A stretch of 12,593 nucleotides of DNA, from contig NW_019091430.1 in NCBI RefSeq assembly GCF_001949145.1, forward strand, positions 4,671 to 17,263, read 5' to 3'. Position numbers and translations under genes: made by a program. This stretch comes from Acanthaster planci (Eukaryota > Echinodermata > Asteroidea > Valvatida > Acanthasteridae). Below the pieces are notes generated by a model. It worked only from the letters and a program-made list of their open reading frames with translations. It searched no databases and was not told where the DNA came from. This document shows positions 1 to 7,385 of this stretch, piece by piece (the first letter of the stretch is position 1; every line of letters starts with the position of its first letter).

Positions 1-2
1 AA

Positions 3-64
3 ACCACTTCTGGAGAACCAAGAGAAGAAATCACGGAAATCCTTCGTCTTCTACAGGAAGGCTT
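3..64 (+). CDS. Probable internal exon at the left edge, upstream of the HECT exons (partial)
   Basis: The third frame is open from the window edge and reads TTSGEPREEITEILRLLQEG plus two bases. It ends at GAAGGCTT|GTAAGTG, a near-perfect donor with GT at 65-66. The exon ends two bases into a codon (phase 2), which is the phase needed by the next exon at 1116 (or 1095). The peptide looks like an acidic amphipathic helix; I assign no domain. The support is one strong donor plus phase agreement; the left border is outside the window. Confidence 0.4.
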
Positions 65-3000
65 GTAAGTGTTCCTTTCATCTGAAAGGATGATTCTCTC
101 CAAACAGAATGATTTGTTTCAAAATGGCTCTTCAGACTTGACAGAATAACACTAAAACATGAAATGAAATTTACTGAATTACTGTGTGAAAATAAAAACC
201 CAAAACTGAGAAACAACCTTTAAGCCAAGAAAATGACATACATGCATCCTGTATAAGTGGCACTAGGCCTGCGTATGAGTAAGGCTCTCATTCATTAACC
301 ATCACAAGTGTTTGGCTCGCATTAGAAAGTTGTTAATCTGGCTTAAATACCTGGTTGGATCAACAAGTATCAGCTATGGGATCTACAGAACACAGGACCT
401 TGGGCTGTCCAGAGGCTCGAATCAGGGTGTCATAACAATGTTGCCCAGCGTTGCATAGTTCTGGTGACAGTAGCTGTTGGTTCAAGAGTGCAGTTCCAGC
501 TGCAGATCAGGATCATCAATAGGATGCTACAGTCAGAGTCTCCAAGTGGATGCCAGGAGCAAAGAGCAATACATGTACATGTATCTCAAATACTGGCGTG
601 AAAAGTGTTCACAAGGAAGAGTGGCAGTATTGACGGTATGCGGGCTAGTTCACAAAATGTGGCAGGAGGACCAGCCGATTTACAATTTGGCCCTTTGCAA
701 AATGGGTTGTACCAACGTGACACTCCCAGGAAAAAGTTTGAGATAATGAGTGTGGGATCAGTTGACCCACTCAGTTAACAAGGAAAAGAACCATTTCATG
801 CAAAGACATTCAATGTTACTGATGGCAAACCTCCAGTTGTATGAAAGCAAGAAAAAAATAGAAATGATCTGATCAGAAAAGAAAAATAAAAGTGAGTTTA
901 CAACACACTCCTGGAAAAATACAAAATGAAATTTAGTCAGTAACTGGACCTATATGGAATTAGGGTTACACATCATTGTTATTTTACAGCCAATGTGGTA
1001 TACAAGTGAGTGTACTCAAAAAATTTTCTTGTTGGTTGACGAGCTGAAGGATGCTTGAGTGAGGTTTGCAATCTTTGGCTTACACTTTTTACAGGTATTT
1101 ATTTGTTGATTTCAGTGACGGCAATTCGGACGTCGCCGACATTGTGACCGCTTTTCGTGAAGTGGTCTTAGACGGCTGGTCCCTTAATCTCCCTGATGGA
1201 ATCGGAGACAGTTTCCAGGAAGGTCATACCTACGACGTAATGGTGTCACGGTTTGATATTTTTGGTAGCATGGTGGACGAGCTGGCCGTTCCGACCTTAA
1301 ACCCTCGCCTACCCCTAAAAGTAACTTTTATGGGGGAAAGGGGGCAAGATCTGGGAGAACCCCGCAGGGAATTCCTGCGCTTGTGCTTGGACGAAATAGT
1401 CAATCGGGTAAAGACAGGGCCTGACATGTCAAGAGACTTCGACCGTAGCCAGGCTGACAGTTACCTTGAGAAGAAGGTGTACTATGTCGCAGGAATCGTT
1501 ATCGTTGAATTTAAATGAGTCTTTAGGTCGTAAAAGCTGAAATCTTTTTTTTTAGTTCACAATAAAAAAAACTGCTGTATAAAAACCGAACTCGAAATTC
1601 TAACAACATTTATTTTGCATCTCATGTTAGATTCCTGTCCGAAAATATGTTTGTGTTTAACTTTGACATTTTTGCTGAGACATTACAAAAAGTTATATTA
1701 AGGATCATGTACTCCTCACTAACTTCACATGATTTATTTTGACAATGCAAGAATCAGTCTGGTTATCGAAAAGATTTGTTGAAGTTTTAGAAGCCAATAT
1801 GACAATTATGTCAAAACGGCACATTCCTATCCTTTCCAGTGGTGCGGGTGATACCTTTCTTGAAAGAAAAACCTGAAAACCAACAGAAGAAAAAAGAGTA
1901 TGGCGCCCAATAGCAACTATCTTACCTTCAGAATTGTTCTGCGTTTGCAGTTACATGTACACCTAGGCAAGAAAGGCCAAATGATCCATCATCGCGCAGT
2001 GAACATGTCCGATTGCGCAGTGACAAATATCTCATGGCGCAGTGGAACACGACTTGCTTTCATGCATAAAGTAACACTTAATCCTCATGGAGTGTTGCAT
2101 CAAATCAAAATGTACCAAACGTGACGCTGTTTATCTTTGTGTTTTTATCTTCTTCAAGGTCTATGCATTCTTCAGGATGGGCCGGTTCCGCATTTTCTGT
2201 GTGCCAATCTCGCACTGGTTGAAGGGAATTTGGCGGATGCATGTGACAAACAACTTTCGGATGGCCTTATGAAGACCGGCGTTCTAAGTGTAATTATTTT
2301 TGACTTGTCGTCGGTGGGGTGCAACAGCAAACGTTATATTGTCATAAGGCAATTGTTTCATCATTACAAGGCATGGATTACAATGTTATTTGCCAATAAC
2401 GTGGATCTTTGGTGATTCTGATGCTCATTTTTCAAGTATTGGCATGTTTTATTCGCTGAACTTCATCCATGTGGAATGTCAATGTCTTGGTTTGCACGTA
2501 ATATGGTTTCATGCACATGTTCAGATTTGAGTTAATTTATAACGTGTACTTCGATTCCTTCTTCGCAGTACTACCTGATATGCATTTCTACATAGACCAT
2601 GTTTCACCTGAACTTTGGTTGTGAATGTTCAACAAAAGTTACATGTACATTTTTTTAAACACTATGCAGCTTATGAGGACGTTTCCACAATGCATCCGTC
2701 TTCTGCACAACAATGTTCCACCGCCAGCGCTCACGTCAAAAACAATAATTTCTTCCTTCGAAGCCATCTTCTCCGAGAGCGGGACAGGTATAAGGGGCAA
2801 GGAGGAAATGATGATGGGACACTTTGTCAAATATGTTCGCGAAGTGGAAGGTAAATGAGAGACCAAGACCGGCTAGGCCCCACATGTATTTCTCCAGAAT
2901 GATCTGTACCGAAAGGAGATATCCATGCAGTTATAAAATTAATCAATCGGAACTCCCTCCTTTTTTCTTTTTTTTTGTTTGCAGCTGGACAACAAAGGAA

Positions 3001-3172
3001 AGACGGAGATCCGGACGGGGAAGTAATTAAACTTCACCACATTTGGCAGTTTGTTACTGGGTTGAAGGAGAAGCCTGTGGGTGGTTGGAATCCATCACTG
3101 AAACTTGCCTTTGTCAAGCAAGATGTGGGAATGATGGGAATTGGGGCGTGCACTTGTAGCCACCAATTCTAG
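3..3172 (+). CDS. HECT-domain E3 ubiquitin ligase, G2E3-like, 3' part of a multi-exon gene, probably damaged
   Basis: A HECT ligase takes ubiquitin from an E2 enzyme onto a catalytic cysteine and passes it to a substrate lysine. Here the HECT domain is spread over exons 1116-1503, 2159-2289, 2670-2850 and 2985-3172, with a likely upstream exon at 3-64. Landmarks in order are GERGQDLGEPRREF (N-lobe entry), YYVAGIVI plus GLCILQDGPVPHF, SESGTGIRGKEE, VIKLHHIWQFVTGL, and ACTCSHQF (presumed catalytic Cys region). Phases fit at 64/1116 (phase 2), 2289/2670 (phase 0) and 2850/2985 (phase 1). The 1503/2159 junction does not fit, and a TAG at 3170-3172 cuts the C-lobe short. The N-terminal part of the protein lies left of the window. 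The HECT family call is solid; the G2E3-like subgroup is from memory of related animal proteins; active gene versus pseudogene is open. Confidence 0.8.
65..1115 (+). other. Probable intron of the HECT gene
   Basis: About 1.05 kb between the donor at 65 and the acceptor before the first HECT exon. It is AT-rich with stops in all frames apart from an unconvincing open stretch at 477-746. It holds two overlapping TACATGTA octamers at 570-583. Two acceptors are possible, ending at 1094 (after CACTTTTTACAG) and at 1115 (after TTGATTTCAG); both leave the same phase. No other element is visible. Confidence 0.35.
1116..1503 (+). CDS. HECT exon: start of the N-lobe
   Basis: The frame is open from 1066 to a TGA at 1516-1518. 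The family-like part contains VSRFDIFGSMVDEL, then LPLKVTFMGERGQDLGEPRR and EFLRLCLDEIV, ending in YYVAGIVI. This matches the HECT entry pattern K-V-x-F-x-G-E-x-x-x-D-x-G-G-P-R-R-E-F; here the second glycine of G-G-P is a glutamate (LGEP). The 5' border is 1095 or 1116, both phase 2. The only nearby GT that keeps the conserved helix up to GIVI is at 1504 (ATC|GTTGAAT), a phase-0 donor that conflicts with the next exon. Exon identity is clear from the motif; the exact 3' border is uncertain. Confidence 0.78.
1504..2158 (+). other. Probable HECT-gene intron with a phased GCGCAGTG triplet
   Basis: No coding homology is visible in this 655-bp stretch. Near its 3' end lie three GCGCAGTG words at 1994-2001, 2015-2022 and 2037-2044, spaced 21 and 22 bp, and one TACATGTA at 1952-1959. 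The acceptor TTTTTATCTTCTTCAAG ends at 2158 and has a good pyrimidine tract. Confidence 0.4.
2159..2289 (+). CDS. HECT exon: N-lobe helix with the L-Q-x-G-P turn
   Basis: The frame reads GLCILQDGPVPHFLCANLAL and continues to LSDGLMKTGVLS. This is the HECT segment that follows the YYxAGxxI helix, with the typical LQxGPxPxFL turn. The acceptor at 2157-2158 starts the exon at the second base of a codon (phase 1). The donor AGT|GTAATT at 2290 ends it in phase 0 and joins the next exon exactly. A second, phase-0 acceptor (CATTCTTCAG|GAT, exon from 2176) would match the previous exon's donor but drop GLCILQ. Open frame beyond 2289, to 2415, is read-through into the intron. Confidence 0.75.
2290..2669 (+). 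other. HECT-gene intron
   Basis: 380 bp from GTAATT at 2290 to TTTTTTTAAACACTATGCAG ending at 2669. All frames contain stops. One TACATGTA octamer lies at 2640-2647, just before the acceptor tract. Another CAG after a T/C-rich run (TTCTTCGCAG, near 2568) looks like an acceptor, but the frames after it close within about 60 bases. Confidence 0.6.
2670..2850 (+). CDS. HECT exon: end of N-lobe to hinge region
   Basis: The peptide runs LMRTFPQCIRLLHNN, then SSFEAIFSESGTGIRGKEE, then GHFVKYVREVE. The S-x-x-G-x-x-x-R-x-x-E-E block is characteristic of the G2E3-like HECT group, where it lies between the N-lobe and the F-V-T-G segment. The exon joins 2289 in phase 0 to give GVLSLMRTFPQ without interruption. 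It ends at GTGGAAG|GTAAATG (GT at 2851) in phase 1. Length is 181 bp and there is no internal stop. Confidence 0.8.
2985..3172 (+). CDS. HECT exon: C-lobe up to the catalytic-cysteine region, ending in a TAG
   Basis: After an intron of only 134 bp and the acceptor TTTTTTTTGTTTGCAG, the frame joins 2850 in phase 1 to give EVEAGQQRKDG. It continues VIKLHHIWQFVTGLKEKP, matching the HECT I-x-x-x-x-L-x-x-F-V-T-G block. It then reaches ACTCSHQF and stops at TAG 3170-3172. In HECT enzymes the catalytic Cys lies in T-C followed by four residues, one more residue, then L-P. Here T-C, S-H-Q-F, TAG, then codons for L-P (3173-3178) occupy those places. A second TAG follows at 3203-3205. The exon is a real HECT piece; whether it still makes an active enzyme is doubtful. 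Confidence 0.8.
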
Positions 3173-3205
3173 CTCCCCGTCCCACTCAACTTGCAATATG
3201 CTTAG
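3170..3205 (+). pseudogene. In-frame stop at the HECT active-site loop, followed by Leu-Pro codons and a second stop
   Basis: TAG at 3170-3172 stands where family members have the residue before Leu-Pro downstream of the catalytic Cys. The same frame then reads LPVPLNLQYA before another TAG. The HECT C-lobe normally needs several dozen more residues, including a conserved Phe near its end. I find no downstream exon that supplies them. The reading as a damaged copy is inference; a sequencing error or a non-catalytic truncated protein remains possible. Confidence 0.5.
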
Positions 3206-4986
3206 CCACCAAGGAGTGTGGTGTTTGATTTGTTCGACAAATCTTTCCCAGACCAATTTTTTTGTAAAGCATGAAAGAAATAATGCCCCCCCCCAAAAAA
3301 TTTACATGAATATAATATATCATCGTCGTTCAAATATCATCCTCGCAGTTGAAACTTTCCCACGTCCATTACGTCTTGAAATGCCCGCAAAATTCAAAAT
3401 GCGGTGGCTGATATTATAGTCCTATTCAAAATAACGGAAAAGGGTCAGTTTTCCGGGTTTGTGTTCCAATTAAGACTCATAATTTGCAGTTGAGAGTTAA
3501 GGTGTATTGTTTTGTAGCCAACACTTTTGAATTTCCATGTCTAACGATACTGAAGCCATACAACCAACTAGGCTGGATGTTTAAGAAACCACACTTTTCC
3601 TGCGTGAAGATATTACTTTCCATTACACAAAGTTTACATGGTCTTTAACATGACTTTTCAGAGAGGCTTACTTTATCGAGAGCAAAGAATGCGGAACGCC
3701 CTATTCCACTGCATGCTTCATGATGTCCTAACATATATATAGCCCGATTGACACAAGAGCGTATAATGAAGAATGTCATGGAGTGCTGAATCGATGGGAG
3801 TTGCATAGGCCTAAACTCCTCATCGCAAGGAGTGGGTCTGTTGTGGGGTGGGGAAATCGTTGAGCGATACACAAACTGTATCAGTGTCTACAAAGCTGAC
3901 ACACCATGTCACTTTTTTTCAAACTATTCCAACACATGTACAGTGACTGCAGCACTGCAATTGTGGGGTCGATTGTAAATATAGGCCTACAGGTAACACC
4001 CGTATTGCGGCGCTCACACATTATGCAACTGTTTCCCCTACACAAAAAAGAGAAACAGGTCAGCCATCATTACCCCTGTTACACATCATAAAGTCAAACC
4101 GCTAATGTACACAAGCGAGCTTTGGTGTCTCCGAGGACCAGACACGATCGTACACCGCGACGTGTTGACAGGCGTTACCCACCCAATAATGTGGCCTTGC
4201 AGCAATGCCGGAGACTGGTATTGATTTCCCAGTCGGAAAAAACTGTATCCATGTACTATCTTACTATCCAGGGGCTCACCTGAGCACATACTTAGGTATC
4301 GCAATCAGTGTATCAAAACTGACATCAACCAAAGATCACATGCAAACATTACAAAACATTCAAACACATCAGCTAGGAGAACCCCCGTCTATAAAGCTGT
4401 ATATTAATTCAAACAATAAGAAAGATGATGACTTTTTCTTTCCCGTCCATACAAACTTTAATTCAATATTACTGAAATTATCTTGGATTGTCTTTTTAAA
4501 GAAACGAAAGTAAACCGATTATTGTCGGACATTTGCTTGCACAAACAGGTTTCCCTTGATACTTTCTTAGCTACCAAACGCTTCTTGTCAAGAATAAAAA
4601 TCTGGAAAACAAGGAAAATTCATGGTAGCGGCCAAACTCTGCCAAAACATGAAAAATATGTAATCACAGCCGGGGCCTATTCAGCTATAAATTTTGAAAC
4701 AAATGAAGGTGAAATTTTACCGCAAATATAAGTGAAGATACAGAAAGCACAGTATAGTGTCCAGCAGATAGTGTGTCCGGAAATTGGCAGTAATTGGAAC
4801 AATAGCGGTCACTGTTCATTATTGTCTCGTAACCGGTCAAAATTTTGTCTGTTATTTACCATATACATGCAGTAATACTATGTTGGCTTAAAATAAATGA
4901 CGGTGTTGTGTAATGAAGTAGCCCTAAATTGAAGACCAGATTCCTGGACCACCTTCTTCCTTCCACCACTACACGACTAGGTAGCA

Positions 4987-5000
4987 GTTTCCCTAGCAAC
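4987..5000 (+). promoter_or_regulatory. RFX X-box-like site
   Basis: GTTTCCCTAGCAAC, read on the other strand as GTTGCTAGGGAAAC, has the two inverted half-sites and spacing of an X-box bound by RFX transcription factors, which often drive ciliary genes. A direct repeat GGTAGCAGT flanks it (4980-4988 and 5012-5020). No transcription start or gene is visible close by, so function is unproven and the match may be chance. Confidence 0.22.
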
Positions 5001-5042
5001 CTCTCCCTTTGGTAGCAGTGACCCAATTCAAGGGAAATTCTC

Positions 5043-5065
5043 CGCCAGGCCATGGCGGCCTGGCG
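5043..5065. repeat. Perfect inverted repeat, 9-bp GC-rich arms, 5-base loop
   Basis: CGCCAGGCC and GGCCTGGCG are exact reverse complements separated by ATGGC. It lies in otherwise AT-rich DNA. It could form a stable hairpin or be the end of a short non-autonomous element, but I see no matching second terminus or target duplication. Confidence 0.6.
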
Positions 5066-5474
5066 TGTGAAACAACCCCTTTAAATTCTTTAGAAAAAGT
5101 GGTCTGTGTGGATCAATAAATTGTGAGATTGTGTCAATAGGGCCCAAGATCATCTCTACAGATTTGGGGGCATCCGTATGGGGGCAAAGCAGACAAAAAC
5201 TTTAAAATTTGCCTGAAAAGCCTGATAAAGGTGAGGGAAGTCATTTGAAAAATGGCTGCTGAAAAGACTTTGAACATTCAACTCTATTCAGTGGAGCTTG
5301 TATTGGTTCTGTTCACCCCTATACTGATACCACACCAACTTGTTACCATTGTACATGTATATCCTGACAAGGACACCGTATATGCATTGCCAGTTAATGT
5401 GTGTACATGTACGTGTAGTTCTGATTGTATTCTTCTGAATCTGTTACCACTATGCAGAGGTTGTACAAGCTTAA

Positions 5475-5690
5475 GCACTCCTCATCATTTGGTATACATG
5501 TAGGCGTGCAGCAAAGGAGTCTGGTGTAGTCAGGAGGTTATTGCGTGCATGGGATCAGCTGGCGGTGAAAGATGGCCAACTTGTCTATCAGAAGAAGGGT
5601 AACGATGGTGGTAAATGGCAGTTTGTCGTAGTCCTACCCCGGCTGATGAGGAAACAAGTTCTCAAGCATCTTGGGGCACCTTGGCTTTGA
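5475..5690 (+). pseudogene. Ty3/gypsy pol fragment: linker before the integrase, other frame
   Basis: One frame is open from after a TAA at 5472-5474 to a TGA at 5688-5690. From about 5502 it reads RRAAKESGVVRRLLRAWDQL, then VKDGQLVYQKKG and VVVLPRLMRKQVLKHL. This W-D-x-L, D-G-x-L-Y, L-P-x-x-x-R-x-x-V-L pattern is the usual linker between RNase H and integrase in Ty3/gypsy polyproteins. The integrase that follows is in a different frame; the break falls near 5670-5674, where the first part of the zinc-binding motif should be. Reverse transcriptase and RNase H are absent, so the element is truncated on its left side. Confidence 0.75.
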
Positions 5691-6930
5691 GAAGGTTTTC
5701 CAACATGCCAAAGACCGTTATTTCTGGCCCGGCATGCACACAGAGGTCAAGGCTTACATCCAGAAGTGTAGGAGGTGTACCCTGTGGAAGACGCCGGATA
5801 CAAGGAAACAGGCCACCCTGGAACGCATCCGCACAACTCGCCCACTTGAACTTGTCTGTATTGACTTCCTGTCCCTGGAGAGGTCAAAGGGAGGATGTGA
5901 GCACATCTTGGTAGTCACAGATCACTTCAGTCGCTACGCACAGGCTTATCCCATGAAAGATGAGAGGGCAACGACAGTAGCACGTGTCCTTTGGGAGAAG
6001 TTTATGGTTCATTATGGTATCCCAGAGAGATTGCATTCAGACCAAGGGAGGTGTTTCGAATCCTGTGTGATCCAAGAGTTGTGCAGCTTGCTCGGGGTGA
6101 AGAAGACAAGGACTACACCTTACCACCCTCAGGGAAATGGCATGACCGAAAGGTTCAATCGAACTCTGCTATCGATGTTGGGAACTCTGGAACCAAGTCA
6201 GAAGGCCAATTGGGCAATCCATGTGGGTGCACTCACACACGCATACAACTGTAGCAGACACGAGTCCACCGGACACTCCCCGTTTCATCTGATGTTCCTG
6301 AGAAAACCAAAGGTACCCGTTGACCTGCTTTGTCCAGCCACAGAAACAGACCCAGAGCACTCAACACCCAGTCCTGATCCCTCAACATACGTCCAGCAAC
6401 TCAGACAGCATATGCGCAAGGTCTTTCTGGAGGTACAGAAGACTGCGGAGAAGTCAAGGGCCAGACAGAAAGCGGAGTATGACAAGAAGGTGCGTGAAAG
6501 TGTCGTACAACCAGGAGACAGAGTCCTTGTGGCCAACAAATCGGAGCGAGGGAAGTCGAAGTTAAAGGACCGGTGGGAAGCCGTCCCGCATGTAGTGGTA
6601 CAGAAATTGCAGGGCATTCCGTCTTATATTGTGCAGAGAGTCGGCACCCCAGTTGTGAGAACCCTGCACCGCAACATGCTGATGTTGTGTCTGTTCGATG
6701 TGACGCCCTCCGAAGCTTCAACTTCTGGACAAGACGAGACTGACACGGCGGTAGGTGTACCTGTGGTCCCACCACCAGATGGCTTCAAGGATTCTGAGAT
6801 GGGCCACAGCTCATCAGGGGATGCAGACCTCGAGAAGAATTCGCTGGAGGAAGCCCAAGACTCCTCTGACAGCCTAGCAGCTTCATCAATGAGACGTGTG
6901 ACTTTCTGTTATATTTCTGAAGAGGCATAA
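5495..6930 (+). mobile_element. Fragment of a Ty3/gypsy LTR retrotransposon
   Basis: Pol homology starts abruptly just after a TACATGTA octamer (5495-5502) and runs through the integrase to 6930. Gag, protease, reverse transcriptase and RNase H are missing, and no 5' LTR is visible. The 3' limit is unknown: 6931-7296 shows no clear polypurine tract or LTR. A TGTCGTGGAT at 7081 could be an LTR start but has no second copy in the window for comparison. One frame break (about 5670) and the truncation mean it cannot move by itself. Confidence 0.85.
5650..6930 (+). CDS. Ty3/gypsy retrotransposon integrase (3' end of pol), 5' truncated
   Basis: Integrase inserts retroelement cDNA into the host genome. 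Homology begins at about 5674, and the frame runs to TAA 6928-6930. Counting from codon 5671, residues 3-36 hold a zinc-binding-like region (GHLGF, then C33 and C36). The catalytic core has D65 in CIDFLSLE, D124 in LHSDQGR and E160 in GNGMTERFNR, giving the D-D-35-E spacing of the family. A C-terminal GPY/F-like module follows (GDRVLVANKSERG near residue 281, VRTLHRNML near 330), then an acidic Ser-rich tail. No internal stop interrupts this part. The start is not an initiator Met: in the living element this is part of a polyprotein. Family is certain; whether the copy is a relic or has been retained as a host gene is unknown. Confidence 0.93.
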   Translation, partial: GNKFSSILGHLGFEKVFQHAKDRYFWPGMHTEVKAYIQKCRRCTLWKTPDTRKQATLERIRTTRPLELVCIDFLSLERSKGGCEHILVVTDHFSRYAQAYPMKDERATTVARVLWEKFMVHYGIPERLHSDQGRCFESCVIQELCSLLGVKKTRTTPYHPQGNGMTERFNRTLLSMLGTLEPSQKANWAIHVGALTHAYNCSRHESTGHSPFHLMFLRKPKVPVDLLCPATETDPEHSTPSPDPSTYVQQLRQHMRKVFLEVQKTAEKSRARQKAEYDKKVRESVVQPGDRVLVANKSERGKSKLKDRWEAVPHVVVQKLQGIPSYIVQRVGTPVVRTLHRNMLMLCLFDVTPSEASTSGQDETDTAVGVPVVPPPDGFKDSEMGHSSSGDADLEKNSLEEAQDSSDSLAASSMRRVTFCYISEEA

Positions 6931-7296
6931 ATAGAAATCATAATCCAGAGAAATTATGCATTGTCACAAGTCTGTGGAAAGTCAGTAGCTACACTTGCCG
7001 TAAAAGGGACATTTCTTTGAGTTTCTACTTCGATCATCGACTCACAAATTAAACTGTAGTCAAGAGCCCTAAATTCGGAATGTCGTGGATGTAATACAAC
7101 ACGTTGGACGGGGACTGTCCTTCAAGGCACTTTTAATGCATCGCAATGCCAAGTACGTACTGTACACGCACATGTACATGTACACACTGCACTATACACC
7201 CCCAACCATGTGTGACAGCACGATCACGCTCAACAGCATGCACAAATGAGCTCACCATGACGTAACCCTGCGACATGCCAAATCCACAAAACCAAC
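6931..7296. other. Flank of the retroelement; possible LTR start
   Basis: No coding signal. It contains TGTCGTGGATGTAATAC from 7081, in the position expected for a 3' LTR, and an alternating stretch CACATGTACATGTACACAC (7170-7188). Further right lie TATATAA (about 7403) and AATAAA (about 7821), which could be LTR signals but equally chance words in an AT-rich intron. Confidence 0.25.
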
Positions 7297-7385
7297 ATGA
7301 CCAAGCCTACCAAGAGAACTCGATCCCATCACCTCACAAAAAGAAAGGACGACAGAAAACGACTTCAAGACGATTACTCTATCAG
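7297..7385 (+). CDS. Predicted first coding exon of an unrecognised small gene
   Basis: ATG 7297-7299 opens a frame MTKPTKRTRSHHLTKRK followed by DDRKRLQDDYSI. It ends at CTATCAG|GTAAGCC, a strong donor with GT at 7386, in phase 2. The upstream in-frame stop is TGA at 7258-7260, so this ATG is the first in frame. The peptide is rich in Lys/Arg/His and could act as a nuclear localisation signal; that is inference. The next candidate exon (8187) begins in the same phase. No homologue is known to me. Confidence 0.4.

Larger units (their letters stand above)
3206..5474. other. Non-coding stretch between the HECT gene and the retroelement
   Basis: About 2.3 kb with no recognisable exon on either strand; open stretches here are short and resemble no family I know. 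Homopolymers occur (C and A runs near 3287-3300). AGGCCTA words occur near 3806 and 3982. TACATGTA occurs at 5352-5359 and 5404-5411. The only structured parts are the X-box-like site and the hairpin listed separately. I cannot identify a polyadenylation signal clearly belonging to the HECT gene. Confidence 0.5.

Noticed and set aside
477-746. 89-codon open frame in the first intron
   Set aside because: No family resemblance, spans microsatellite-like TACATGTA repeats, and no convincing splice borders with matching phase.
2290-2415. Continuation of the HECT exon frame past 2289
   Set aside because: The donor GTAATT at 2290 joins the next exon in frame with conserved sequence on both sides; the extra codons match nothing in HECT.
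3645-3872. 75-codon minus-strand frame
   Set aside because: No recognisable motif, no splice or promoter context; length is within chance for this composition.
6285-6775. Minus-strand frames opposite the integrase
   Set aside because: Shadow frames of a clearly conserved plus-strand integrase.
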